The notes under the pieces: generated by a model
Told to the model about the DNA's origin: nothing
Database searches by the model: none
What the model saw: only the letters and a program-made list of their open reading frames with translations
In this document: positions 17,952 through 26,458 of the stretch, in pieces
Numbering within the stretch: position 1 is the first letter of the stretch
How the letters are laid out: each line of letters starts with the position of its first letter
Assembly (NCBI GenBank): GCA_000435075.1
Contig: FR890653.1
Location: 1 to 64,000 of the forward strand
Source of the DNA: Bacteroides sp. CAG:770
GTDB lineage: Bacteria; Bacteroidota; Bacteroidia; Bacteroidales; UBA932
Direction of reading: 5' to 3'
DNA: 64,000 bases
Position numbers and translations under genes: made by a program

Positions 17952-18419
17952 TTATTCAGCGCTTTCAGCCGACTCTTGAGCCGCAGCCTCTTCCTGTCGG
18001 TTTTCAGAGAGTTCCGTCCTCTTGAGTTTCAGAACAGTCTTGCCGTCCTTGGAAAGCACTGAAGCATTGTCGTTGTCAGCAAACTCCACCTTAGCCGCAG
18101 AATCAAGTCCTTCGAGCACCGCAGTTTCAACTTCAGGTGTAGGTCCCATCATCTTGGTCACTCCCATTTCTCCGAATTTGATGGCATCACCCTCTACCTT
18201 ATAATTTCCGAAGAAACCATTGATGCTGGTATTTCCGTGTACGCCACCTTTGTCATCAAATGAAACCGTAGGCTTCTCGAATCCCGCCTCAACGGCAGCA
18301 CCTCCTGCCTCCACGATTTCCCAATCTCCGACCAAAGCTTTCGCCACATCATTCTTCTTTCCAGCCCCGCAGCTGCAAATCGCCGCAACAGCCATAACCA
18401 TAAGAATTACCTTTTTCAT
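17952..18419 (-). CDS. META (HslJ-like) domain lipoprotein
   Basis: A 155-aa small lipoprotein. It has a signal peptide and lipobox at the N-terminus (MKKVILMVMAVAAICSC, with Cys15 or Cys17 the likely lipidation site). A META domain follows: LVGDWEIVEAGG, PTVSFDDKGGVHGNTSINGFFGNYKVEGDAIKFGEMGVTKMMGP. This fold occurs in E. coli HslJ and is found in surface lipoproteins of Bacteroidetes; its role is not settled. The usual Cys pair of HslJ is replaced here by Ser and Gly. The C-terminus is a Glu/Ala-rich tail. The gene is monocistronic with its own terminator. Confidence 0.8.
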   Translation of the reverse strand: MKKVILMVMAVAAICSCGAGKKNDVAKALVGDWEIVEAGGAAVEAGFEKPTVSFDDKGGVHGNTSINGFFGNYKVEGDAIKFGEMGVTKMMGPTPEVETAVLEGLDSAAKVEFADNDNASVLSKDGKTVLKLKRTELSENRQEEAAAQESAESAE

Positions 18420-18718
18420 AATTGATTGATATTTATTGATTTATACAATAATTGATTACACAACACAAATAATGGAACATTTCCAGTCCAAGAGTCAGTC
18501 CACTCCCACCATTCCTCCCAGCAGCAATATCATTTTCCACATGAGTTCAAACAATTCCCAAAGATAACTCATTTTCCTCAAACCCCAGCAATATTCGCAC
18601 TTCTCAATAATCGGTGCCTTGTTTCCAACATGAATGACCGGCAAAGCATATCGGGCGCCAAATCAAAAATCAGTCGAAGCAGTCCAGAAGTCAGTACGAC
18701 ATAAATAAGTACCAAGAA

Positions 18719-18760
18719 ATCGTCTCCGCTCTTCGATGTCATACGAAGAGCGGAGACGAT
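18719..18760. repeat. Perfect 17-bp inverted repeat (8-nt spacer)
   Basis: Arms at 18719-18735 and 18744-18760 are perfectly complementary (core CGTCTCCGCTCTTCG) around the spacer ATGTCATA. There is no clear T-tract on either side, so it is not a standard terminator. It lies 27 bp from the end of the transposase remnant. The remaining gene-free stretch 18420-18718 shows nothing else I can name. Confidence 0.8.
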
Positions 18761-18787
18761 TACATTACAAACTTCAAGGATGTCGCA

Positions 18788-19021
18788 CTATGAATCTTTC
18801 TGTAACTTCAGGACATCTTCCATAGACAGACCTGTAACATCACAGATAATTTGAACAGGCATATTATTCTGCAGCATCTTCAGTACGATGCTGTTCCTCT
18901 CTTCTTCGCGTCCTTCCTCACGACTTGTCTTCTTCGCATATTCAATCTGATTGAAAGTGTCACGTGCTGTAGTCATATCCTTAATGTAATTTATTCTGTC
19001 AATGTTGTTGAGACCCGCTAT
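18788..19021 (-). pseudogene. C-terminal remnant of a PD-(D/E)XK nuclease family transposase (Rpn-like)
   Basis: The minus-strand frame reads VAEIAGLNNIDRINYIKDM, then MTTARDTFNQIEYAKKTSREEGREEERNSIVLKML, ending MPVQIICDVTGLSMEDVLKLQKDS. This is the characteristic C-terminus of the PDDEXK_2 / recombination-promoting nuclease family: an EIA...Y...M/L linker, a Glu/Arg-rich EEGREEE coil, then a helix ending in GLS.EE. The nuclease domain is missing because the frame is cut off by the stop of the neighbouring lipoprotein gene at 19030. An internal ATG (18976) could still give a 62-residue peptide. Confidence 0.75.
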
Positions 19022-19029
19022 CTCCGCGA

Positions 19030-20145
19030 CTAATACACAAATGAAAACTCGTCGAGATAGAGTACAGTACCGTTGCCGCCGGTGAAATAGTCGCCGTAAC
19101 GGCTGGAGGCAGAAACTATTACAACTACAGACGGAGTACGGTCGCTGCGGTATGTGATAGGAATGTCAAACGCCTCATAGTTGTCCATCCATTTGCTGAA
19201 CTCGAAATTGCCATATCCGATGATTGCCGGGTCATTGTCAAAATCTATGAACTGACCGTCGGAATTCACAACATGGAAACGTCCTTTGTCATCGATGGCA
19301 CCATCCGGGTAGCCGGACCACTTGTTCTTGTCCCAGTCCGCAAGAATAATCTGGACCTGACCTATATCCATCTTGCCGAGCAGATCCTTATGCGAATCAT
19401 CGGCATTGTCGATGGTTACAGGCTGATAGCAATAATAGCCGTGAAGTGATTTCGGCCTCTCGGTGAAAGGAATCCCCCAGGCCAGATCGGCGCCCTTGGT
19501 ACCCTTAAGAACACAGAACTCCCCGGTATAGATATTTCCGGAAGCGAACTTGATAAGAATCAACTGGCTGCTCAGTTTGGCTGCATATTTTCCGGGACCG
19601 GGAACAGCAACAAAAGACTCCTCAGGGGTCGTGGTGTTCCTGTTCAGAAGGTCAGCAGTACCCTTGTTCGCGGTAGTCCATATCGACTTTTCATTATCAG
19701 AAGCGTCAGCGGCATAAGGATACCATCCCTTGCCGACCATCGCCCAATTGTCAAAACTCATATTATAGAGCTGACGGCCTTCGACAGGAGCACCCGGATC
19801 AGCATTTACCGCAATCAGTTTCCACTCGAATTCGCGGAACGCCATAAGCCTTACTCGCAGAGTATCAGACAAATCCACATGATCACCGACAGCCAGCTGA
19901 GACTCCTTGAATCGGGTCGGAACGGTATATTTGACCTTGGAAATCGTCAACGAATGCAAGTCATAATCCGCCGGCATCGTGACAGTCACAGTCAGTTTGG
20001 AAGTATTGATGGACGAACTTACCTGATCCTCAACTTCGAAAGACTCGTATCCCGCCACATCCTTCGGAATCATCATATCATTTTCCATCTCGCACCCTGT
20101 CAATGCCAGAATGACAGATGCGGCAACTAAAATCCTATTCCTCAT
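19030..20145 (-). CDS. PCMD-domain surface lipoprotein
   Basis: A 371-aa lipoprotein with a signal peptide and lipobox ALTGC (Cys18). The N-terminal ~100 residues form an Ig-like/beta-sandwich region. From about residue 115 to the end it matches the putative carbohydrate metabolism domain (PCMD) of Bacteroidetes, including the C-terminal signature VVIVSASSRYGDYFTGGNGTVLYLDEFSFVY. The family is linked to surface glycan handling, but no biochemistry is known to me. It begins 5 bp after the stop of the outer-membrane barrel gene, so the pair forms an operon. Confidence 0.82.
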   Translation of the reverse strand: MRNRILVAASVILALTGCEMENDMMIPKDVAGYESFEVEDQVSSSINTSKLTVTVTMPADYDLHSLTISKVKYTVPTRFKESQLAVGDHVDLSDTLRVRLMAFREFEWKLIAVNADPGAPVEGRQLYNMSFDNWAMVGKGWYPYAADASDNEKSIWTTANKGTADLLNRNTTTPEESFVAVPGPGKYAAKLSSQLILIKFASGNIYTGEFCVLKGTKGADLAWGIPFTERPKSLHGYYCYQPVTIDNADDSHKDLLGKMDIGQVQIILADWDKNKWSGYPDGAIDDKGRFHVVNSDGQFIDFDNDPAIIGYGNFEFSKWMDNYEAFDIPITYRSDRTPSVVVIVSASSRYGDYFTGGNGTVLYLDEFSFVY

Positions 20146-20150
20146 ATCCG

Positions 20151-20933
20151 CTACTTATCGCTACGTCTTCCTACCTGGAAATAATACATAATGGAAAAGC
20201 CCACACCCAGAAGGTTCGGCTTGAAAGTCGTTCCGAAGTGAGACAACGAGCTGGTATATACCTGGTTCTTAGTCTGTTTCGTATATGAATAGTTACACTC
20301 CAACACGCTGAGAGACAGCTCGAAAGAAAGATTATTCGTAAGGAACGCTGTCAATCCAGGATAGACACCGATATTTAGAGCGTAAGAATCCGAAAAAGTT
20401 CCATCCTTCTCATCACCGTCCATCTGGTAAGACTTTCCACGCCCCTTGCTTCCTCCGATTCTGATTTCATTGAACATGGCGAAGACGCGGCTGCCGAAAA
20501 GCGGCACATAGTTCCTGACCGCAAACTGGCCCAGATACTTCTGGCTCTCGAAATAATGGTTTGAGAAATCAAAATTGTTGTCAGTATCTAGACTTATAGA
20601 AGCCTTGTCCATATGCATTGACGTATAAGAATAGCCGAAACGGGCTCCGACCGCAGTATTCTTGCCGATGAAATAGAACGCGGCAGGAGAAATCTTGACT
20701 GTGGAAAGAGTACCCTCCAGTCCGGTTATAAGAGACATCAGTTCATATCCCACATCACCATTTCCGGCCGAATACCTGTTGTACGAAATGGATGTTCCCA
20801 ATGTCATCATTCCCTTGGGAATAAAAACGGTGCTCGCGTCTCCAAGCCCCCTGTCAAACTTCTTTTCAGGAGTTTTTGCGAAAGACATCGAGCCAACTGT
20901 CAGCAGCAAGGCTGCAAATAAAAATTTTCTCAT
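20151..20933 (-). CDS. Outer-membrane beta-barrel protein
   Basis: A 260-aa protein with a cleavable signal peptide (MRKFLFAALLLTVGSMSFA). The rest alternates amphipathic strands typical of a small barrel (for example GTSISYNRYSAG, AVGARFGYSYTSM, LSFELSLSVLECNYSYT) and ends in a strand with aromatic residues (LLGVGFSIMYYFQVGRRSDK). No family name is supported. It is the first gene of a two-gene unit with the PCMD lipoprotein. A barrel-lipoprotein pair suggests that they act together at the cell surface. Confidence 0.75.
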   Translation of the reverse strand: MRKFLFAALLLTVGSMSFAKTPEKKFDRGLGDASTVFIPKGMMTLGTSISYNRYSAGNGDVGYELMSLITGLEGTLSTVKISPAAFYFIGKNTAVGARFGYSYTSMHMDKASISLDTDNNFDFSNHYFESQKYLGQFAVRNYVPLFGSRVFAMFNEIRIGGSKGRGKSYQMDGDEKDGTFSDSYALNIGVYPGLTAFLTNNLSFELSLSVLECNYSYTKQTKNQVYTSSLSHFGTTFKPNLLGVGFSIMYYFQVGRRSDK

Positions 20934-21162
20934 ACAAATAGTTTACTATGAGGCACTCCGCCTATGCGTTCACCTCAGTTACGGGCTCCGGAATACGGCA
21001 TTGAAAGTTCGCCAAACCGGAATTCCGCCGCCCAAAAGGCTTCAATAAAAGGTATATATTCCAATATTACAAACTGCGAAAATATCATAATTTTTCGAAC
21101 TATCAAAACTCATCGATAAACTCGAGACCTGTCAAAGAATGGCGAAAATCCGTTTTTTTTCG

Positions 21163-21170
21163 TAATTTTG
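21163..21170 (+). promoter_or_regulatory. Possible -7 element upstream of parE
   Basis: TAATTTTG after an eight-T tract matches TAnnTTTG, 106 nt before the parE ATG. No -33 TTTG at the expected distance. The rest of 20934-21275 holds no gene I can support. Confidence 0.4.
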
Positions 21171-21275
21171 CACATAGATGCGTTATCGGCAGCAGTTGAC
21201 AGCCACAGTTCCGCAGAGAGGACGCAAATGCGGCCGGAAATACCCACGCACAAAACAGCATTGACTTAAAGACAT

Positions 21276-23204
21276 ATGGCAGAAGAAGTACAGTACAATA
21301 ACGACTCGATCAGGACGCTGGAATGGAACAAGCATATCCGCCAGCGCTCAGGAATGTATATCGGAAGACTGGGCAACGGAAACAACCCTGACGACGGTAT
21401 CTACATACTCCTGAAGGAAATTGTCGATAACTCCATTGACGAATTCGCGATGGGGCACGGCAAGCAGATTCAGATAACCATCGAGGACAATACTGTAACC
21501 GTGAGAGACTTCGGACGAGGAATTCCGCTGGATTCAGTCGTAAAGGCTACAAACAACCTGAATACAGGAGGAAAGTTCGACGACAAGAGTTTCAAGAAGT
21601 CTGTCGGAATGAACGGTGTCGGAAGCAAGGCTGTCAATGCATTGTCATCTGAGTTCTATATCGAGTCCTTCAGGGACGGCGAAAGTTCATGGGCGAGATA
21701 CGAGCGGGGAGAACTCCAAGATTCAGGAAAAAAGACAGGCGTCACCGAAAAGAACGGAACATTCGTGAAATTCACACCGGATTCCCAGATGTTCGGCAAC
21801 TACGCGTACAACATGGATTTTGTCGAGACAATGATAAAGAACTACTCTTATCTCAAGAGAGGTCTTACACTTGTCCTGAACGGCACATCCTACAAATCTG
21901 ACAATGGTCTGCTGGACCTTGTCAATGAAAGAATGACGGAGGAGCCGAAATATCCGCCGATTCACCTCGAGGGAGAAGACATTGAAATAGTCCTCACCCA
22001 CGGCGACAGCTACGGCGAGAACATCTACTCTTTTGTCAATGGACAATATACCCGCGACGGAGGCACCCATCTCGCAGCATACAGAGAGGCTATCGCAAAG
22101 ACATTCAAGGATTTCTTCAAGAAAGACTACGAGCCGCAGGACTGCCGTCAGGGCATCGTCGGAGCCATCAGCATCCTCATCCAGGAGCCTCAGTTCGAAG
22201 GCCAGACCAAGACCAAGCTCGGTTCCACATACATGTGGGAGAAGCAGGAGCGCGACGAGAACGGAAACCCAGTGAAAGGCGCAGACGGAGCGATCAAAAT
22301 CGACAGGGGCCCTACCATCAGGACTTTTGTCAATGACTTCGTATCCAGAAACCTTGACAATTACCTCTACAAACACAAGGACATCGTTCCTATCATTGAG
22401 GAAAAAATCAAGGACTCCAAGAAAGAAAGGGAGGATATCGCCGGCATCCAGAAAAAGACAAGGGAAAAGAACAAGAAGGCCAATGTCTATAACAAGAAGC
22501 TCCGCGACTGCCGCTTCCATTATTGCGACAAGCCCGTAAAAGGGAAAGAAGACGAAGGCGAGAAGTCAAGCATCTTCATAACCGAGGGAGACTCAGCGAG
22601 CGGAACCATCACAAAAGTCCGCAACGCGAACAATCAGGCCGTGTTCTCACTCAGGGGAAAGCCTATCAACAGTTACAAGGAGAGTCACAGGAAAGTAGCT
22701 GAGAATGAAGAGCTTAACCTTCTTATCTCCGCACTTGGCGTGGAAGAGGACCTCAAGAATCTGAGATACAACAACATCATTGTCGCAACCGATGCCGATG
22801 ATGATGGAATGCATATCCGTATGCTGGTCCTCACATTCTTCATGAAGTATTACCCTGACCTCATCAGAAGGAATCACGTCTATATACTCCAGACTCCTCT
22901 TTTCCGCGTCAGAAACAAAAAAGAGACAAGATACTGCTACAACGACGACGAGAAGGCACAGGCGATCAAGGACCTCAAGACCGGCGTAGAAATCACACGA
23001 TTCAAGGGTCTCGGAGAGATTTCACCTAACGAGTTTGTGGATTTCATCGGCGAGAACATGAGACTTGACGCCGTCAATCTGGCCAAGGACGAATCCATCG
23101 CCAGCATCATGGAATTCTACATGGGTGACAATACCATTGACAGACAGAACTTTATCCGGAAAAATCTCCGCAGCGAGACAGAACTGGAAGATATAAACAT
23201 TTAG
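21276..23204 (+). CDS. parE: DNA topoisomerase IV subunit B
   Basis: A 642-aa type IIA topoisomerase ATPase subunit. The GHKL ATP site is visible in LLKEIVDNSIDEFAMGH, VRDFGRGIPLD and VGMNGVGSKAVNAL. The TOPRIM domain has FITEGDSASGTITKVRNANNQAVFSLRGKPIN and the metal-binding ATDADDDGMHI. The TOPRIM wording and the lack of the extra GyrB insert match Bacteroidetes ParE rather than GyrB. parC is not adjacent; an acyltransferase gene starts 10 bp downstream instead. Confidence 0.92.
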   Translation: MAEEVQYNNDSIRTLEWNKHIRQRSGMYIGRLGNGNNPDDGIYILLKEIVDNSIDEFAMGHGKQIQITIEDNTVTVRDFGRGIPLDSVVKATNNLNTGGKFDDKSFKKSVGMNGVGSKAVNALSSEFYIESFRDGESSWARYERGELQDSGKKTGVTEKNGTFVKFTPDSQMFGNYAYNMDFVETMIKNYSYLKRGLTLVLNGTSYKSDNGLLDLVNERMTEEPKYPPIHLEGEDIEIVLTHGDSYGENIYSFVNGQYTRDGGTHLAAYREAIAKTFKDFFKKDYEPQDCRQGIVGAISILIQEPQFEGQTKTKLGSTYMWEKQERDENGNPVKGADGAIKIDRGPTIRTFVNDFVSRNLDNYLYKHKDIVPIIEEKIKDSKKEREDIAGIQKKTREKNKKANVYNKKLRDCRFHYCDKPVKGKEDEGEKSSIFITEGDSASGTITKVRNANNQAVFSLRGKPINSYKESHRKVAENEELNLLISALGVEEDLKNLRYNNIIVATDADDDGMHIRMLVLTFFMKYYPDLIRRNHVYILQTPLFRVRNKKETRYCYNDDEKAQAIKDLKTGVEITRFKGLGEISPNEFVDFIGENMRLDAVNLAKDESIASIMEFYMGDNTIDRQNFIRKNLRSETELEDINI

Positions 23205-23214
23205 TATCATCATT

Positions 23215-23784
23215 ATGGAATACAAGATTACAAGATGGTCGAAATTCTGCGGTTGGCTCCTCAAGAGGATGGGCTGGAAAGCCGTAGGAGGACCTGCTCC
23301 CGAAAATAAATGCATACTGCTTGGAGTTCCACACACATCGGCTTGGGACTTCGTCATCTCATACCTGTTCTACACCCAATTCGGAGCGATAGCGCACGTG
23401 ATGATAAAGAAGGAATTCTTCAAAGGCCCCGTCGGCTGGTTCCTGCGTAAAGTAGGCTGCATCCCTGTGGACCGCTCAAGCGCAAGTTCAATGCTTTTCA
23501 GTCTTATCAATGAAATGGAGAAAGTGGATACTTTCCACCTTGCAATAGCACCTGAAGGAACCAGACACGCAACAAAGAAATGGAAAACCGGCTATCACAT
23601 GATTGCAAGGAAAGTCGGATGTCCGGTTTACATGGGTTATTTCGACTGGGGAACCAAGTGCGTCGGCATCGGAAAGAAGGTTGAAATTACCGATGACGCA
23701 CGTGCCGATACAGACAGGATCCAGGCCCTCTATGAAGAAATGCATCTGAAGGGCAAGCATCCTGAAGGTTATATAACACACTAA
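23215..23784 (+). CDS. PlsC-like 1-acylglycerol-3-phosphate acyltransferase
   Basis: A 189-residue acyltransferase of the PlsC/LPLAT family. The catalytic HX4D box is HTSAWD (His40, Asp45). Block III is APEGTR (about 112-117). Block II is represented by KKEFFKGPVGWFLRKVGCIPVDRS. It lacks an N-terminal membrane helix and is shorter than typical PlsC, so the acceptor may be something other than lysophosphatidic acid. It is closely packed between parE (10 bp) and the second acyl-CoA ligase (12 bp), which suggests that the ligase supplies its acyl donor. Confidence 0.87.
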   Translation: MEYKITRWSKFCGWLLKRMGWKAVGGPAPENKCILLGVPHTSAWDFVISYLFYTQFGAIAHVMIKKEFFKGPVGWFLRKVGCIPVDRSSASSMLFSLINEMEKVDTFHLAIAPEGTRHATKKWKTGYHMIARKVGCPVYMGYFDWGTKCVGIGKKVEITDDARADTDRIQALYEEMHLKGKHPEGYITH

Positions 23785-23796
23785 TATTCGACAATC

Positions 23797-25518
23797 ATGA
23801 GGAATAGCCTATACAGAAAGTTAACCACGAACAGGGAGAATTACATCACTACCCTATCAAGACTTTTCGACTATGGGACCACTGCATACGCCAAAAGACC
23901 GGCTCTGACTTTCGTTGACGGTAGCCAAAAATACACATACGGCGAGTTCAGGGCAAAGAGTCTCGAACTTATGCATCTGTTCTCGAGATATGGTCTGAAC
24001 GCAGGAGACAGGATTGCCATCCTCTCACAGAACATGCCGAACTGGACAGTTTCCCTGTTCTCCATCGTATCATTCGGAAGGGTTGCAGTACCTATTCTGC
24101 CGGACTCTTCAGAAAACGAGGTGACAAACATCCTGAACCACTCGGAATGCAAGGCGATTTTCATCTCGCAGCGCATGCTCCCGAAACTGAACGAGGATGT
24201 CAAGAAGAAAATGACTCTCGTCATTGACATTGACACTCTCGAAATCATATACAAGGACAATTCCGCATTCACTTGCGACGGCTGGGGCAAGGAGCCTTCA
24301 CCTGATGACCTCGCTATGATCATCTATACGTCAGGAACTTCCGGAAAGGCAAAGGGCGTCATGCTCAGCCACAGGAACTTCTGTCACAACGTAATAGAGG
24401 CATGGCATGCGCAGAAGGCGAACAAGAAGGACAGATGGCTGTCAATCCTGCCGATGTCACACACTTACGAGATGAGTTTCAGCGTTCTCTATCCACTGTA
24501 TGTCGGAGGATGCGTATATCACATCAAGAAGCTCCCTACACCGACAATCCTCATTGAGACGATGAAGAAGGTCCGTCCTACCATCATGTGCTCAGTGCCT
24601 CTCATCATCGAAAAAGTCTATAAATCCAGCATAGTTCCGACCATCGCGCACAGCCGCGTGCTGTCATGGATGAAAGAACACACGCCCAAGATTCTCTACT
24701 TCCTCATCGGCAAGAGACTTTACACCACATTCGGAGGAAGGCTCAAGTTCTTCGGAATCGGCGGTTCCAAACTGGACCCGACCGTAGAGGATTTCCTTAT
24801 AAAGGCCAAGTTCCCTTATGCCATCGGATACGGACTTACTGAAACCGCACCGCTTATCACCAATGCCTGCGTCGGCAAGACCAAAGTCGGCTCGATAGGA
24901 GTCCCAGCCTATAACGTTCAGGTAAAACTGGACAATGTCAATCCGGAAACCGGTGAGGGTGAAATCATTGCGAAGGGTGACAATGTCATGCTTGGCTACT
25001 ACAAGGATCCGGAGCGTACCCGTCAGGTGCTTTCAGATGACGGCTGGTTCAGGACTAATGACCTGGCCTGCATGGATGAGAAAGGACGTTTCTATATAAA
25101 AGGTCGTCTGAACAACATGATTCTGGGACCTTCCGGCGAAAACATTTATCCAGAGGAAATCGAGCAGGTCATCAACCACTTCGGCGGAGTGAACGAGTCT
25201 CTGGTCATGGAGAGGGACGGCAAGCTCATCGCCCTCGTGAAATTCGACGACAACGTCCTCAACTGGGACCAGGCTACAGAGGACAAGTTCTTCGAAAACC
25301 TCCAGGCCAAGAAGAAGGCCGTGCTGGACTACGTGAACAAGCATGTGGGCAAATCGTCAAAGGTCAATACAGTAGAGGTCGTCAAAGACAATTTCGAAAA
25401 GACGGCTACACAGAAGATCCGCCGGTTCAAGTACAATGGAGCACATGGTGACGAACCGAAAGAACCGAATGTGACCAACGAACCGAATGAAACAAAAGAA
25501 GACCAAAAGGACAACTAG
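23797..25518 (+). CDS. AMP-forming acyl-CoA synthetase (FadD-like), paralogue 2
   Basis: A 573-aa adenylate-forming ligase closely related to the one at 10607-12259. Long shared blocks include AILSQNMP.WTV, EVTNILNHSE, RWLSILPMSHT, SVPLIIEK and GYYKDPERTR. It has the ATP loop YTSGTSGKAKG, the A5 motif YGLTETAPL, and the C-terminal FEKTATQKIRRFKY. It has an extra Glu/Pro/Asn/Lys-rich tail of about 25 residues (EPKEPNVTNEPNETKEDQK) that paralogue 1 lacks. It probably forms an operon with the PlsC-like gene and ends at a clear terminator. Confidence 0.88.
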   Translation: MRNSLYRKLTTNRENYITTLSRLFDYGTTAYAKRPALTFVDGSQKYTYGEFRAKSLELMHLFSRYGLNAGDRIAILSQNMPNWTVSLFSIVSFGRVAVPILPDSSENEVTNILNHSECKAIFISQRMLPKLNEDVKKKMTLVIDIDTLEIIYKDNSAFTCDGWGKEPSPDDLAMIIYTSGTSGKAKGVMLSHRNFCHNVIEAWHAQKANKKDRWLSILPMSHTYEMSFSVLYPLYVGGCVYHIKKLPTPTILIETMKKVRPTIMCSVPLIIEKVYKSSIVPTIAHSRVLSWMKEHTPKILYFLIGKRLYTTFGGRLKFFGIGGSKLDPTVEDFLIKAKFPYAIGYGLTETAPLITNACVGKTKVGSIGVPAYNVQVKLDNVNPETGEGEIIAKGDNVMLGYYKDPERTRQVLSDDGWFRTNDLACMDEKGRFYIKGRLNNMILGPSGENIYPEEIEQVINHFGGVNESLVMERDGKLIALVKFDDNVLNWDQATEDKFFENLQAKKKAVLDYVNKHVGKSSKVNTVEVVKDNFEKTATQKIRRFKYNGAHGDEPKEPNVTNEPNETKEDQKDN

Positions 25519-25587
25519 ATAAAGTTTCCTACTTGCGGAATTCCAGCAAATCAGGGACTTACGGAATCTGATCCAACAGCGTAAAAA

Positions 25588-25623
25588 ACTCCGCCTTGCA
25601 GATTTGCGAGACGGAGTTTTTTT
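25588..25623. terminator. Bidirectional terminator between ligase 2 and MBL hydrolase
   Basis: AAAAAACTCCG at 25583-25593 pairs with CGGAGTTTTTTT at 25612-25623; the stem continues inward across a mismatch (CCT/AGA). There are A residues before and T residues after, so the hairpin can serve both converging genes. Confidence 0.85.
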
Positions 25624-26431
25624 AAAGCATGAACATCGGGGAAGGTGTCTGCCGAGGCAAAGCCCTCAGGTTCACCACCCCATCGCCGACACCTGCCGAG
25701 GTCAATGCTGACTTGGCGGCATTGTATGCGAGTTCAGGAGTATTGTTATGCTCACTGAGATGGCACAGGAATATGTTCTTCAGACCCGGATGCCAGAAAC
25801 GTCGGATGGCAGCAGCACACTCGTCATTGCTCAAATGTCCATGTCCCTGGCAGATACGCATCTTCAGTTCATGCGTATAGGGACCGGAAATAAGCATATC
25901 CATGTCATAATTTGCCTCTATCACGACAGTATCAGCCTCGGAAGAGTACAAGACAGCTTCTTCTGTCATCCTACCTATATCGGTCATAATCACGAACTTA
26001 TGTTCAGCTGTCTGAATATAGTATCCCACAGTCTGAGTCGCATCGTGAGGAACGATGAAATACTTGACACGGAAACCGGCAATATCATTCCATTCACCCT
26101 CGACAAGTTCTTTCCTGCAGTGACCCAAAAACGGAGAGCCGAATGCATGGGCCGACAATGCGGCATGCAGTTCCGGAGTCGCATAAACAGGTTTCCTGAG
26201 TTTCTTGCAATAAGAAGCAAGACTACGTATATGATCCATGTGGTCATGGGTCACGAGTACGGCACTGAAACTGTTTTCATCCAGCCCGTTGGCCGACAAA
26301 ATGGTCTTCAGCCGTCTCAGACTGACGCCGGCGTCTATAAGAACCGCATGCCTCTGCCCGGCACCTTCCTGCGATTCGAGATAATAGCAGTTGCCGCAGC
26401 TACCGCTTGAAAGACTCATGAATCTGAGCAT
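25622..26431 (-). CDS. Metallo-beta-lactamase-fold hydrolase (YycJ/WalJ-like)
   Basis: A 269-aa MBL-fold protein. The zinc motif THDHMDHI lies at 61-68, further ligands are in the PHDATQTVGY and TDIGRMTEEAV stretches, and the C-terminal His is in LCHLSEHNNT. The N-terminal SLSSGSCGNCYYLES is typical of the WalJ/YycJ group, which are probable nucleases linked in Firmicutes to mismatch repair and cell-wall signalling. No walKR genes are nearby. It is followed upstream on the same strand by the TPR gene, with a gap of 27 bp. Confidence 0.87.
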   Translation of the reverse strand: MLRFMSLSSGSCGNCYYLESQEGAGQRHAVLIDAGVSLRRLKTILSANGLDENSFSAVLVTHDHMDHIRSLASYCKKLRKPVYATPELHAALSAHAFGSPFLGHCRKELVEGEWNDIAGFRVKYFIVPHDATQTVGYYIQTAEHKFVIMTDIGRMTEEAVLYSSEADTVVIEANYDMDMLISGPYTHELKMRICQGHGHLSNDECAAAIRRFWHPGLKNIFLCHLSEHNNTPELAYNAAKSALTSAGVGDGVVNLRALPRQTPSPMFML

Positions 26432-26458
26432 TGTATAATAACACTTTAAAAATTTCTC

